Below are positions 47,411 through 56,917 of a stretch of DNA of 64,000 nt, in pieces. This DNA comes from Kordiimonadales bacterium IMCC3096 (GTDB lineage Bacteria > Pseudomonadota > Alphaproteobacteria > Minwuiales > Minwuiaceae). The notes under the pieces are model-generated. The model was not told the origin of the DNA. It worked only from the letters and a program-made list of their open reading frames with translations, and did no database searches. How positions within the stretch are numbered: position 1 is the first letter of the stretch; every line of letters starts with the position of its first letter. The stretch lies in contig CP018227.1 in assembly GCA_016865035.1 (NCBI GenBank), positions 3,501,501 to 3,565,500 on the forward strand, in the 5' to 3' direction. The translations under genes were made by a program, and so were the position numbers.

Positions 47411-48187
47411 ATGTTCAGGCTCGGACTGGAAGACAAGGTTGCGATCATCACCGGCGGCAGTGACGGGCTCGGCCGTGCCAGCGCGGCGCTGCTGGCGGCG
47501 GAAGGGGCGAAAGTGGTCATCTGTGGCCGCCGCAAGGATCATGTGGAAGCAGTGGCGAAGGAACTCTCGGCGCAAGGCGGCGGCCCGGTGCTTGGCGTAC
47601 AGGCCGACGTGACCCGGCTGGCTGACTGCGAGACGCTGGTTTCCCGCACGGTCGAGGCCTTTGGTGGCATCGACATCCTGGTCAACAATGCGGGCGCGTC
47701 AGCGGCCCACAGGCTTCAGGATCTGGATGACGCGGCCTGGCAGGCGGATTTCGACCTGAAGATCATGGGGGCGGTGCGTATGTGCCGGCTGGCGATTCCG
47801 CATATCAGGGCGCGGGGCGCAGGCTCCATCATCAATGCCTCCATCGGCGGCGGCAAGACGCCCCGGGCCGGACAACTGCCGACATCGCTGTCGCGTGCGG
47901 CCGGTCTGAACCTGACGAAGTCGCTGTCGGATGAACTGGCCGGCGACAACATCCGCGTCAACGCGATCTGCATCGGCTTGCTGAAGAGTGCCCAGTGGGA
48001 CCGCCGGGCCACTGCCGAGACGCCTGTCGAGACGCTGTACGAGAACCTGGCGTCGCGCATCCCGCTCGGACGGGTGGGTGAGGCAGAGGAATATGCGGAC
48101 CTGGTCGCCTTCCTGGCCTCGGAGCGTTCCAGCTACATCACCGGGACCGCGATCAACATCGATGGCGGGATGTGCGCGGCCTTGTAG
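47411..48187 (+). CDS. SDR family protein with altered catalytic motif
   Basis: 258 residues. The cofactor motif GGSDGLGR (15-22), NNAGASA (92-98) and the SDR C-terminus (ASERSSYITGTAINIDGG) are intact. The active-site YxxxK is replaced: the aligned segment reads LPTSLSRAAG (156-165), with Thr for Tyr and Arg for Lys. Such sequences form a recognisable SDR subgroup, so this is probably a natural variant rather than decay. It may be a binding protein or use another mechanism. Confidence 0.87.
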   Translation: MFRLGLEDKVAIITGGSDGLGRASAALLAAEGAKVVICGRRKDHVEAVAKELSAQGGGPVLGVQADVTRLADCETLVSRTVEAFGGIDILVNNAGASAAHRLQDLDDAAWQADFDLKIMGAVRMCRLAIPHIRARGAGSIINASIGGGKTPRAGQLPTSLSRAAGLNLTKSLSDELAGDNIRVNAICIGLLKSAQWDRRATAETPVETLYENLASRIPLGRVGEAEEYADLVAFLASERSSYITGTAINIDGGMCAAL

Positions 48188-48234
48188 GTCGATCCGTGAC
48201 CGGACTGCGGTACCCGTTGTAAGGGGCGAAGGGT

Positions 48235-49269
48235 CTAGGCGTCGATCACCAGGACGGTGATGAACAGCGAAAGGATGATCAGCAGGCTTGCGCCAATAGC
48301 CTGCTTCAGCCTGCGGCGTGACCGGTAGATCTTCGGACCGTCGCCGCCGGAGCGGCTGCGGGAGCGTCGGCGACCGTGATGCTTCGCGGGCGGTTCTGTC
48401 AGCAGGGGGGCGATCTCCCGTTGCCTTTCCAGCGGTTTCATCTGTGCGCGCATTTCCGCAACCATGGCTTCAACCTTCTCCGGAGTCGGGTCCAGACCCG
48501 GTTCGTTGCGCATGATCAGTTCCGCGGTCGCGCGAAGGTAGTTCTCGCTGGCGTCGGCATTGGGACGGGTGAAGTAGACCGCAGTCCGCTCGCCGCTGGC
48601 TTCGTCGATTGCATTCGAATGCGGGATTTCGGCCACCAGCACGGCATCGCCGTGGGTCCGGCGCATCTCCAGTGCGCGTTTCATTTTTGCAGGCGCCCAG
48701 TTCTCGGCCATGGTGATCAGGATCATCGATCTGTCGATGCGTGTCTGACCGGCATCGTTCAGCCGCTCGATGGTTGACGTCAGGCGCGCCATGCCGTCCA
48801 GGGCGTACTGCTCGGGCGGTACCGGTACAAGGACCGTGTCCGCAGCAATGAGAGCATTGACGGAGAGGATGCCGAGTGACGGGGGACAGTCCAGGAATAT
48901 CCAGTCGAAGCTGTCTGCCAGAGCGGCGATGACCGGACGCAGCCGGTGCAGGCGGTCGGTCTCCCCGGAAAGTTCCAGCTCCACACCCGCCATTTCGAGA
49001 GAGGAGGCCAGGACCGAGAGATTTGGACACGCCGTCGCCTGTGCCCAGCGCGGAGAAACATCGTCGCTGTTGACCAGCGCGTGATAACTGCCCGGCAGTT
49101 CCGCTGTTGCTTCGGGTATCCCGAGGGCGGTTGTTGCATTGGCCTGGGAGTCGAGATCGATCAGGAGCACGCGCCGACCGGCCAGCGCCGTCGCGACCGC
49201 CAGATGCAGCGCAGTGGTTGTCTTGCCGACGCCGCCCTTCTGGTTCGACACCGCAACAGTTATTGCCAT
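48235..49269 (-). CDS. ParA-like ATPase with C-terminal membrane anchor
   Basis: 344 residues from ATG 49269. The deviant Walker A SNQKGGVGKTTTA (8-20), VLLIDLDSQANATTALG and FLDCPPSLG are ParA/Soj features. Beyond the usual end near 260, the chain continues with a basic linker (HHGRRRSRSRSGG) and a final hydrophobic segment (about 319-341, ASLLIILSLFITVLVI) at the very C-terminus, so it is likely tail-anchored in the inner membrane. No parB-like gene or parS repeats are nearby. It may position an envelope complex rather than DNA. Confidence 0.85.
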   Translation of the reverse strand: MAITVAVSNQKGGVGKTTTALHLAVATALAGRRVLLIDLDSQANATTALGIPEATAELPGSYHALVNSDDVSPRWAQATACPNLSVLASSLEMAGVELELSGETDRLHRLRPVIAALADSFDWIFLDCPPSLGILSVNALIAADTVLVPVPPEQYALDGMARLTSTIERLNDAGQTRIDRSMILITMAENWAPAKMKRALEMRRTHGDAVLVAEIPHSNAIDEASGERTAVYFTRPNADASENYLRATAELIMRNEPGLDPTPEKVEAMVAEMRAQMKPLERQREIAPLLTEPPAKHHGRRRSRSRSGGDGPKIYRSRRRLKQAIGASLLIILSLFITVLVIDA

Positions 49270-49444
49270 GAAGCATTCCCCCGCCTGCTTCCGGGCCAAC
49301 AATTCGGTCGGCCTGATTATTCATTCCTGCTGCGGGACGAGAGCAAGCTTCCTGCCAGCAGGTACGGGAACCGCGCGAACGCCGACACGTCAGAAGGCTG
49401 ACGCCACCCGGGCGGTTGGCCGATTATCCTTGAATGACAGGCAA

Positions 49445-50731
49445 TTATATCTTGTCGAGCGCCTGCGCAAGGTCCGCGATGATGTCATCGACCGTCTCGA
49501 TGCCGATGGACAGTCTTACCACATCAGGTCCCGCACCTGCCGCGATCTGCTGCTCGACCGTCAATTGACGGTGCGTTGTGGATGCGGGGTGCAGAATGAG
49601 ACTGCGCGTATCACCGATGTTGGCGAGGTGAGAGAGGATGTTCACACCCTCCACCACCTTCACACCGGAATCGAAGCCGCCACGCACACCGAAGGTGAAG
49701 ACCGCACCCGCACCCTTCGGCAGGTACTTCTGCTGCAGCGCGTGATAGCGATTGCCCTCCAGCCCGGAATGGGAAACCCAGGTCACTGCGGGATGCTGGT
49801 CCAGGAAACGCGCGACGGCCAGCGCGTTCGCCGTATGGCGCTCCATCCGCAGCGGCAGGGTTTCCGCGCCGGTCAGGATCATGAAGGCGTTGAACGGCGA
49901 AAGTGAGGGGCCAAGGTCGCGCAGGGCCACCGCGCGCCCGTAGGCTGTCAGCGCAAACCGCCCGAAGGTCTCGTAGAAGTTCAGCCCGTGATAGGCGGGG
50001 CAGGGGGCCGCGACCGCCGGGAAACGGCCGTCGATCGACCAGTCGAACTCCCCGCTCTCGACGATCACGCCGCCGAGGGAATTGCCATGACCGCCGAGGA
50101 ACTTGGTCGCCGAATGCACGACGACATCCGCGCCCCACTCGAAAGGCCGACAGCCCCAGGGGGTCGCACAGGTATTGTCCACGATCAGGGGGATGCCTGC
50201 CTGCTCCGCAATCCTGGCGAAGGCCTCAATGTCGGCGACGACACCGCCCGGATTGGACAGGCTTTCGATGAAGATGGCCTTGGTCCGTTCGTTTATCGCG
50301 GCGCGGAAGCTCTCCGGGTCGTCCGGATCGCAGAAGCTGCAGGACCAGCCCATCTTCTGGAAACTGACGCCGAACTGGGTGATTGACCCGCCGTAGAGTT
50401 TGGTCGAGGCAACGAAGTCGTCGCCGGATTCCATCAGGGCGAACATCAGCACCATCTGCGCGGCGTGACCCGAGGCAACGGCCAGCCCGGCGGCGCCCCC
50501 TTCCAGCGTCGCGACCCGCTCCTCCAGCACCGAGACGGTGGGATTGGTGAGGCGGGAGTACATGTTGCCGAAGGACTGCAGGTTGAACAGGCTGGCGGCC
50601 TGGTCCACGTCCTCGAACACATAGGACGATGTCTGGTAGATCGGCGTGATGCGCGCGCCGGTCACCGGATCCGGGGATGCCCCGGCATGGATGGCCTGGG
50701 TTTCAAATCCATATGTTTCACGCGTGCTCAT
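49445..50731 (-). CDS. metY: O-acetylhomoserine aminocarboxypropyltransferase
   Basis: 428 residues. The PLP-binding lysine is in HSATKFLGGHG (about 205-215). The N-terminus FETQAIHAGASPDPVTGARITPIYQTS and the length match MetY, which uses O-acetylhomoserine and sulfide (or methanethiol) to make homocysteine or methionine. It supplies methionine for MetK. It is divergent from nrdJ across 263 bases, in which I see no known SAM or cobalamin riboswitch consensus. Confidence 0.94.
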   Translation of the reverse strand: MSTRETYGFETQAIHAGASPDPVTGARITPIYQTSSYVFEDVDQAASLFNLQSFGNMYSRLTNPTVSVLEERVATLEGGAAGLAVASGHAAQMVLMFALMESGDDFVASTKLYGGSITQFGVSFQKMGWSCSFCDPDDPESFRAAINERTKAIFIESLSNPGGVVADIEAFARIAEQAGIPLIVDNTCATPWGCRPFEWGADVVVHSATKFLGGHGNSLGGVIVESGEFDWSIDGRFPAVAAPCPAYHGLNFYETFGRFALTAYGRAVALRDLGPSLSPFNAFMILTGAETLPLRMERHTANALAVARFLDQHPAVTWVSHSGLEGNRYHALQQKYLPKGAGAVFTFGVRGGFDSGVKVVEGVNILSHLANIGDTRSLILHPASTTHRQLTVEQQIAAGAGPDVVRLSIGIETVDDIIADLAQALDKI

Positions 50732-50994
50732 GGGGCGTCATTTCCGTTTCGTCTGTCTGTCCGGTCACGGTGAAGGTAGCCGCATTGAGCCGCATTCTCC
50801 AAGGGGATGAAACAATACACCGGCTGTGGATGAATTGCGCCGGGGTCCGGTGGCCGGGCCGCACGGGTGGACCCAGCCGTGGATTGTTCATGTAAACATA
50901 ACGGGAACATTGCAATTGCCGCCCCACCTCTGGTGACGTATCATGCGCGCCCGATGAAACAGGACGCCTTCCGCAGAAAACGGAGCTGACCGGC

Positions 50995-53337
50995 ATGACG
51001 GCCCTCTCACCGATTTCCCAGCAGATCTGGGACATGAAGTACCGCCTGAAGGGCCCCGATGGCGCCGTCGTCGATGCGACGCTGGAGGATACCTGGCGAA
51101 GGGTGGCCCGCGCCCTGGCTTCGGTGGAGACGGAGCCGGAGGTCTGGGAGGAGCGGTTCTACGGCGCGCTGGAGGGATTCCGCTTCCTGCCCGCCGGTCG
51201 CATCATCGCCGGGGCAGGGACGGCCCGGCGTGTGACCCTGTTCAACTGCTTCGTCATGGGAACCATTCCCGACGACATGGCCGCGATCTTCGAGAATCTG
51301 AAGGAAGCGGCCCTGACGATGCAGCAGGGCGGCGGCATCGGCTATGACTTCTCCACGCTGCGGCCCAAGGGGGCACCCGTGAAGGGGGTCGGGGCCGATG
51401 CTTCGGGACCGCTGACCTTCATGGATGTCTGGGATGCCATGTGCCGCACCATCATGAGTGCCGGGCACAGGCGCGGCGCGATGATGGCGACCATGCGCTG
51501 CGACCATCCGGATATCGAGGCCTTCATCGCCGCGAAGGAGGATGCCGGGCGGCTGCGCATGTTCAACCTGTCGGTCCTGATCACCGATCCGTTCATGGAG
51601 GCGGTGAAGACCGACAGCAGCTGGGAACTGACGTTCGAGGGGCGGACCTATGGCAGTGTCCGTGCCCGCGACCTGTGGGACCGCATCATGCGCGCGACCT
51701 TTGCCTATGCGGAACCCGGCGTGATCTTCATCGACCGGATCAACAAGCAGAACAACCTGCACTATTGCGAGACCATTTCCGCCACCAACCCCTGCGGAGA
51801 GCAGCCCCTGCCGCCCTATGGCGCCTGTCTGCTGGGGTCCGTCAATCTGGCGGCGCTGGTCCGGGAACCGTTCACGGCGGAGGCCGAGCTGGACCTGGAC
51901 GCGCTTGACGGGATCATCCCGCTGGCCGTGCGGATGATGGACAATGTGACGGACGTGTCGAACTTCCCGCTGGAGGAACAGCGCAGGGAGGCGCAGGCGA
52001 AGCGCCGCATCGGACTCGGCGTCACAGGTCTTGCGGATGCCCTGATCATGTGCCGGGCGCGCTATGGCACGGCAGAGGCCGTGGCCCTGACGGAGAAGTG
52101 GATGGCGGCCATCCGCCACCGGGCCTATCTGGCATCCGTCGATCTCGCGCGGGAGAAGGGGCCGTTTCCCCTGTTCGACCGCGATGCCTACCTGTCCGGA
52201 ACCGCTATCCAGGATCTCGAACCCGAGGTCCGGGCGGGAATTGCCGAACATGGCATCCGCAACGCGCTGGTGACCTCCATCGCGCCGACGGGCACGATCT
52301 CCCTGTTCGCGGACAATGTGTCGTCGGGGCTGGAACCGGTCTTCAGCTTTTCCTACACCCGTTCGGTGCTGATGCCCGACGGGTCGCGGCGGGAGGAGGA
52401 AGTCTCCGACCACGCAGTACGGCGCTGGAAGCACAGCCACGGCAACCAGCCGCTGCCCGACTATTTCGTCGATGCCCAGTCCCTTTCACCCGCCGACCAT
52501 GTGCGGATGCAGGCGGCGGTGCAGAAGTACGTCGATGCCTCGATCTCCAAGACCATCAACTGCCCGGAAGACATCTCCTTCGAGGATTTCCGGGAAGTCT
52601 ACATGATGGCCTATGAAACCGGCTGCAAGGGGTGCACTACCTACAGACCGAACGAGATCACGGGGTCGGTGCTGCATGTGAAGAAACCGGAGGCTCAGCC
52701 GGCAGCCGACACGGTGGACGTGCAGGCGGAACTGCCGCTCTCCGCCCCGCCTGCCGCAATGGCCGCGAAGCCGAAGGACCCCTACGAGAGCGGCGGCGTC
52801 GTCTACATGACGCAGCCGCTGGACCGTCCCGGTGTCCTGCCCGGCCAGACCTACAAGCTGAAATGGCCGGAGAGCGATCACGCCATCTACATCACCCTGA
52901 ACGACGTCATCCAGGACGGGCGCCGCCGACCCTTCGAGATCTTCATCAATTCCAAGAACGTCGAGCATTTCGCCTGGACTGTGGCCCTGACCCGCATGAT
53001 CTCGGCCGTGTTCCGGCGGGGCGGCGATGTCAGCTTCATCGTGGAGGAGCTGAAGGCCGTGTTCGATCCACGTGGCGGGGCATGGGTCGGCGGGCGCTAT
53101 GTCCCCTCGATTCTTGCCGCGATCGGGGAAGTGATCGAGCAGCACATGATCGCCACCGGCTTTCTGGCTGACCCGAAGGCCCGGACTCAGGAGATCGAGG
53201 CGCAGAAGGTCGCCGCAGGCTCCGGCAACCGTCCTGCGGGCGTGCTGCGGCAATGTCCGCGGTGCGGAGACGCGGGTCTGGCGAAGCAGGAGGGGTGCGA
53301 CACCTGCTATTCATGCGGCTATTCGAAGTGCGGTTGA
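50995..53337 (+). CDS. nrdJ: Adenosylcobalamin-dependent ribonucleotide reductase (class II)
   Basis: 780 residues in one chain. TLFNCFVMG supplies an active-site cysteine, and NPCGEQPLPPYGACLLGSVNL is the radical-site N-C-E signature. APTGTISLFADNVSSGLEPVF is the phosphate-binding part. The C-terminus has a Cys-rich tail (CPRCGDAG and CDTCYSCGYSKCG) for redelivering electrons. The enzyme needs vitamin B12 but not oxygen, so it works in both aerobic and anaerobic growth. Confidence 0.95.
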   Translation: MTALSPISQQIWDMKYRLKGPDGAVVDATLEDTWRRVARALASVETEPEVWEERFYGALEGFRFLPAGRIIAGAGTARRVTLFNCFVMGTIPDDMAAIFENLKEAALTMQQGGGIGYDFSTLRPKGAPVKGVGADASGPLTFMDVWDAMCRTIMSAGHRRGAMMATMRCDHPDIEAFIAAKEDAGRLRMFNLSVLITDPFMEAVKTDSSWELTFEGRTYGSVRARDLWDRIMRATFAYAEPGVIFIDRINKQNNLHYCETISATNPCGEQPLPPYGACLLGSVNLAALVREPFTAEAELDLDALDGIIPLAVRMMDNVTDVSNFPLEEQRREAQAKRRIGLGVTGLADALIMCRARYGTAEAVALTEKWMAAIRHRAYLASVDLAREKGPFPLFDRDAYLSGTAIQDLEPEVRAGIAEHGIRNALVTSIAPTGTISLFADNVSSGLEPVFSFSYTRSVLMPDGSRREEEVSDHAVRRWKHSHGNQPLPDYFVDAQSLSPADHVRMQAAVQKYVDASISKTINCPEDISFEDFREVYMMAYETGCKGCTTYRPNEITGSVLHVKKPEAQPAADTVDVQAELPLSAPPAAMAAKPKDPYESGGVVYMTQPLDRPGVLPGQTYKLKWPESDHAIYITLNDVIQDGRRRPFEIFINSKNVEHFAWTVALTRMISAVFRRGGDVSFIVEELKAVFDPRGGAWVGGRYVPSILAAIGEVIEQHMIATGFLADPKARTQEIEAQKVAAGSGNRPAGVLRQCPRCGDAGLAKQEGCDTCYSCGYSKCG

Positions 53338-53449
53338 TGGCTGCTCTGCGTTCAACGGCAATGCTGGGCCGTTGTGACCTGCACAAGGCGGCGCTACAAC
53401 AACGCCATTAGTGCGGATGAATCGCCGGACGGATCGGGTGGGGCCAGCA

Positions 53450-55435
53450 ATGTTCAAGAAGATACTGATAGCTAACCGGGGCGAAATCGCCTGCCGCGTC
53501 ATCAAGAGCGCCCGGAAGATGGGGATCGCCACGGTCGCGGTCTATTCGGAGGCGGATGATGGCGCATTGCACATGCGCATGGCGGATGAGGCCATCTTCA
53601 TCGGCCCGCCCGCTGCGTCGGAAAGCTATCTGCTTGCGGACCGGATCATCGACGCCTGCAAGCAGACGGGGGCAGAGGCGGTGCATCCGGGCTATGGCTT
53701 CCTGTCGGAGAACCAGGGCTTCGCGAAGCGGCTGGAAAAGGAAGGCATCGCCTTCATCGGTCCCGGCATCCGTGCCATTGCCGCCATGGGCGACAAGATC
53801 GAATCCAAGAAGCTCGCGATGGGCGCCGGTGTGAACACGGTTCCCGGCCATACGGATGTCATCGACGAGGTCGAGGACGCCGTGAAGATTGCCGCTGACA
53901 TCGGCTATCCGGTGATGATCAAGGCTTCGGCGGGCGGCGGCGGCAAGGGCATGCGCGTGGCCTGGAACGACGAGGAAGCACGCGATGGCTTCAAGTCCGC
54001 CAAGTCGGAGGCCGCGTCGAGCTTTGCCGACGACCGGGTCTTCATCGAGAAGTTCATCGAGGAACCGCGCCACATCGAGATTCAGGTGCTGGCTGACGGG
54101 CAGGGGACCTGCCTGTACCTGGGGGAGCGCGAATGCTCCATCCAGCGCCGCCACCAAAAGGTGATCGAGGAAGCGCCGAGCCCGTTCCTGGACGAGGCAA
54201 CACGCAAGGCGATGGGCGAACAGGCCTGCACCCTGGCCAATGCCGTGGAATATCGCTCCGCCGGGACCGTCGAGTTCATCGTCGACAAGGACCGGAACTT
54301 CTATTTCCTGGAGATGAATACCCGCCTGCAGGTGGAGCACCCGGTGACGGAACTGATCACCGGCATCGATCTGGTCGAGTGGATGATCCGCATCGCCAAC
54401 GGCGAGAAGCTGACGCTGGCGCAGGACGACATCAAGCTGAACGGCTGGGCGGTGGAAAGCCGCATCTATGCCGAAGACCCCTATCGCGGCTTCCTGCCGT
54501 CGATCGGTCGGCTTTCGCGTTTCTCGCCGCCGCCGGAGAGCGCCACCGTGCGTGTCGATACCGGTGTGGTCGAGGGGTCGGAGATCACGATGTTCTACGA
54601 TCCGATGATCGCCAAGCTGTGCAGCTATGGTCCCGACCGGAAGACGGCCATCGACAACATGGTCGGTGCGCTGAACGGGTTCCGGCTGGAGGGCATCAGC
54701 CACAACATCAACTTCGTCAATGCCGTCTGCAATCACCCGCGGTTCCGCGAGGGCCGTCTTTCGACCAACTTCATTGCCGAGGAATATCCGGACGGATTCC
54801 TGGGCGCGGAGATCGACGAGGTGACCCGGCGCCGACTGGTGGCGGTTGCTGTCGTCGTGCATCTGCGTGACCGGATCCGTGCCACGGGCATTTCCGGCCA
54901 GGTGCCGCATTTCCGTCCGCGCATCGGTCAGGACTGGCGTGTGTCTGTGGGCGAACAGGACTTCGGTGTCCGTGCCACTGCGGGCGACCGCGCCACGGAC
55001 GTGCATGTCGAGGGCGAGCATCTGGTGGTCGAGAGCGATTGGCGCCCCGGCAAGCCGGTCTTCAACGGCATCGTTGGCGGGCAGCGGATGCAGGTCCAGG
55101 TCCGCTCCACGGTCGAGGGTTTTGCCCTGACCTTCAACGGTGCGACCGATGATTATTGCGTCCGCACCCCGGCGGCGGCCGAACTGGCGGAACTGATGCC
55201 GGTCAAGGAAGCGCCGGACCTCTCGAAGCTGCTGCTCTGCCCCATGCCGGGCATGATCATGCAGATCCACGTGGAAGTGGGCGACGAGGTGAAGACCGGT
55301 CAGGCGCTCGCCGTTGTCGAGGCCATGAAGATGGAGAACGTGCTGCGCGCCGAAGCCGACGGTGTGGTGGCGTCCATCAATGCCGGGCCGGGCGACAGCC
55401 TGGCCGTGGATGATGTCATTCTGGAGCTTGAATAG
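53450..55435 (+). CDS. pccA: Propionyl-CoA carboxylase alpha (biotin-containing) subunit
   Basis: 661 residues from ATG 53450. Biotin carboxylase domains start FKKILIANRGEIACRVI; the ATP-grasp loop is KASAGGGGKGMRVA and the active site EMNTRLQVEHPVTE. A BT domain links to a C-terminal biotinyl domain with EAMKMEN (about 628-634). Length and BT domain favour propionyl-CoA over acetyl-CoA or methylcrotonyl-CoA carboxylase. The beta subunit is not in the window. It ends with a 20-base convergent overlap with the LysR gene. Confidence 0.92.
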   Translation: MFKKILIANRGEIACRVIKSARKMGIATVAVYSEADDGALHMRMADEAIFIGPPAASESYLLADRIIDACKQTGAEAVHPGYGFLSENQGFAKRLEKEGIAFIGPGIRAIAAMGDKIESKKLAMGAGVNTVPGHTDVIDEVEDAVKIAADIGYPVMIKASAGGGGKGMRVAWNDEEARDGFKSAKSEAASSFADDRVFIEKFIEEPRHIEIQVLADGQGTCLYLGERECSIQRRHQKVIEEAPSPFLDEATRKAMGEQACTLANAVEYRSAGTVEFIVDKDRNFYFLEMNTRLQVEHPVTELITGIDLVEWMIRIANGEKLTLAQDDIKLNGWAVESRIYAEDPYRGFLPSIGRLSRFSPPPESATVRVDTGVVEGSEITMFYDPMIAKLCSYGPDRKTAIDNMVGALNGFRLEGISHNINFVNAVCNHPRFREGRLSTNFIAEEYPDGFLGAEIDEVTRRRLVAVAVVVHLRDRIRATGISGQVPHFRPRIGQDWRVSVGEQDFGVRATAGDRATDVHVEGEHLVVESDWRPGKPVFNGIVGGQRMQVQVRSTVEGFALTFNGATDDYCVRTPAAAELAELMPVKEAPDLSKLLLCPMPGMIMQIHVEVGDEVKTGQALAVVEAMKMENVLRAEADGVVASINAGPGDSLAVDDVILELE

Positions 55436-56366
55436 CCGCGGGTTCGTCTTCGTCGAACGGCGTCCTTGAGGCTTCGGACAGGATCCAGTCTCGGAAGGCG
55501 CTGATGCGCAGGCGCGTCGCGTTCCGCGGCGGGCAGACGAACCAGTAGGACATGGACAGCGGTTGTTCCCCCTGGAAGGGCGTCACCAGCCGTCCCGTCG
55601 CCAGGTCATGCGCGGCAAGGGAGCGGCGGGTCAGCACCACGCCCATGCCATCTATCGCAGCCTGAACCGCATGGTCGGCATAGGAGAAATGGGTGCCGCG
55701 CCGCCAGTCCACCTTGTCCTCGGCGCCGACCGCCATCAGCCACGCCCGCCAGTCCGGCGTCATCGGATCATAGCGCAGCGAGTCGTCATGGATCAGCGGC
55801 AGGCGCGACAGGTCCGACGGCTTCGTGACGCCGCCGACGCTCGCCAGCAAGGTCGGGCTTGCGGCGGGCAGGACCGTGTCATCCAGAATCTTCCAGGCCT
55901 TCAGATCCGGGTAGTTGCCGGATCCGAAGCGGATGGCGCAATCGAAGCCGCCCGTGCTGAAATCCGTCATCTCCATGCTCGCCGAAATGCGGACATCCAG
56001 TTCCGGATGCGCCCGGTTGAAGCGCTCAAGCCTGGGGATGAGCCATTTCACGGCAAATGACGGCACCGTCGAGACCGAGATCACGTTCTCCCCGTCGTCT
56101 TCATCCAGCGTCGACAGGGCATCGACCATCAGGTCGAACGCGCGGGTGAGATCGGGCTGCAGACGCCGCGCCGCATCGGTCGGTTCAACGGCCCGGTTCA
56201 GGCGGTGAAACAGTTCCACCCCCAGAAAGTCCTCCAGTGTGCGGATCTGGTGCCCGACCGCCGCAGGCGTGACGGACAGCTCGTCCGCAGCCGCCTTGAA
56301 ACTCTCGTGCCGGGCCGCAGCCTCGAAGGCGCGGAGGGCGTTCAGCGGGGGCAGTCTGCGTCGCAT
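55416..56366 (-). CDS. LysR family regulator, GcvA-like
   Basis: 316 residues. The N-terminal HTH is LPPLNALRAFEAAARHESFKAAADELSVT, with LFHRLNRAVEPTDAARRL. The C-terminal half is the substrate-binding domain (WLIPRLERFNRAHPELDVRI and GFDCAIRFGSG are GcvA-subgroup features). It is convergent with pccA and divergent from the DUF1127 gene; the 168-base gap could hold its operator. Target genes are not known. Confidence 0.88.
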   Translation of the reverse strand: MRRRLPPLNALRAFEAAARHESFKAAADELSVTPAAVGHQIRTLEDFLGVELFHRLNRAVEPTDAARRLQPDLTRAFDLMVDALSTLDEDDGENVISVSTVPSFAVKWLIPRLERFNRAHPELDVRISASMEMTDFSTGGFDCAIRFGSGNYPDLKAWKILDDTVLPAASPTLLASVGGVTKPSDLSRLPLIHDDSLRYDPMTPDWRAWLMAVGAEDKVDWRRGTHFSYADHAVQAAIDGMGVVLTRRSLAAHDLATGRLVTPFQGEQPLSMSYWFVCPPRNATRLRISAFRDWILSEASRTPFDEDEPAAIQAPE

Positions 56367-56534
56367 GTGCGGGTTCCCGATGTTTCAGCTTCTGCCTGAT
56401 ATAGATTTCCTTTCCCGAAAGCCAAGAATTCGTCGTTTGTTGCAGTGCACACTTCGCCCCATCTCTGTCCTATCGAAGACACCGAAGTTCAACGGCTGGA
56501 CCTGAAAAGGCCAGCCAGTACAAGGAGAGAGACC

Positions 56535-56762
56535 ATGACCGTACAGTCCTATGACCTGACGCATTCTGACAGTGGACTGCTGGCCCGTGCGGCTGCCTGG
56601 GTGCAGGATCGCTTCACCGACCTGACCGTCGCACGGCAGAACGCGAAGCGGCTGCGGGAACTGGAAGCCCTGAGCGATGCGACCCTGCACGACATCGGAC
56701 TGAGTCGGTCCGAGCTGACATCCATCGCCATGCACCGGAGCGACATCACAAGAGCCCGCTGA
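56535..56762 (+). CDS. DUF1127 small protein
   Basis: 75 residues from ATG 56535, preceded by AAGGAGAGAG. The DUF1127 core is RQNAKRLRELEALSDATLHDIGLSRSELTSIA (about 40-70), an arginine-containing helical motif. In Rhodobacter and Agrobacterium, proteins of this family affect RNA turnover and stress or phosphate responses. A strong terminator follows within 30 bases, so it is a single-gene unit. Confidence 0.88.
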   Translation: MTVQSYDLTHSDSGLLARAAAWVQDRFTDLTVARQNAKRLRELEALSDATLHDIGLSRSELTSIAMHRSDITRAR

Positions 56763-56789
56763 ACCCGCCGGGCGCGCCTGAACCGACCC

Positions 56790-56825
56790 AACCCCCGTGG
56801 CCTGATCCGGCCGCGGGGGTTTCTT
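56790..56825 (+). terminator. Intrinsic terminator after DUF1127
   Basis: A 13-bp stem (56790-56802 with 56809-56821, one G-U pair) and loop TGATCC, with T-rich sequence (TTTCTTC) at the 3' side. The short distance from the gene makes a small 3'-UTR RNA possible. Confidence 0.85.
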
Positions 56826-56917
56826 CGTGCGGGGTCAACTTATCCTCCCAAAACCCCATGGCCCTGTACTAATGTTGCGGACACGGCCTGATGGACTGAA
56901 CGGGGGGAGAGAAAGAC

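Noticed and set aside
48235-49269. Chromosome-partitioning parAB locus or origin
   Set aside because: No parB, parS-like repeats, gidAB or dnaA-box clusters are present, and the ATPase carries a membrane anchor.
50732-50994. Cobalamin or SAM riboswitch between metY and nrdJ
   Set aside because: No B12 box or SAM-II-like conserved core was found on either strand, although both genes are typical targets.
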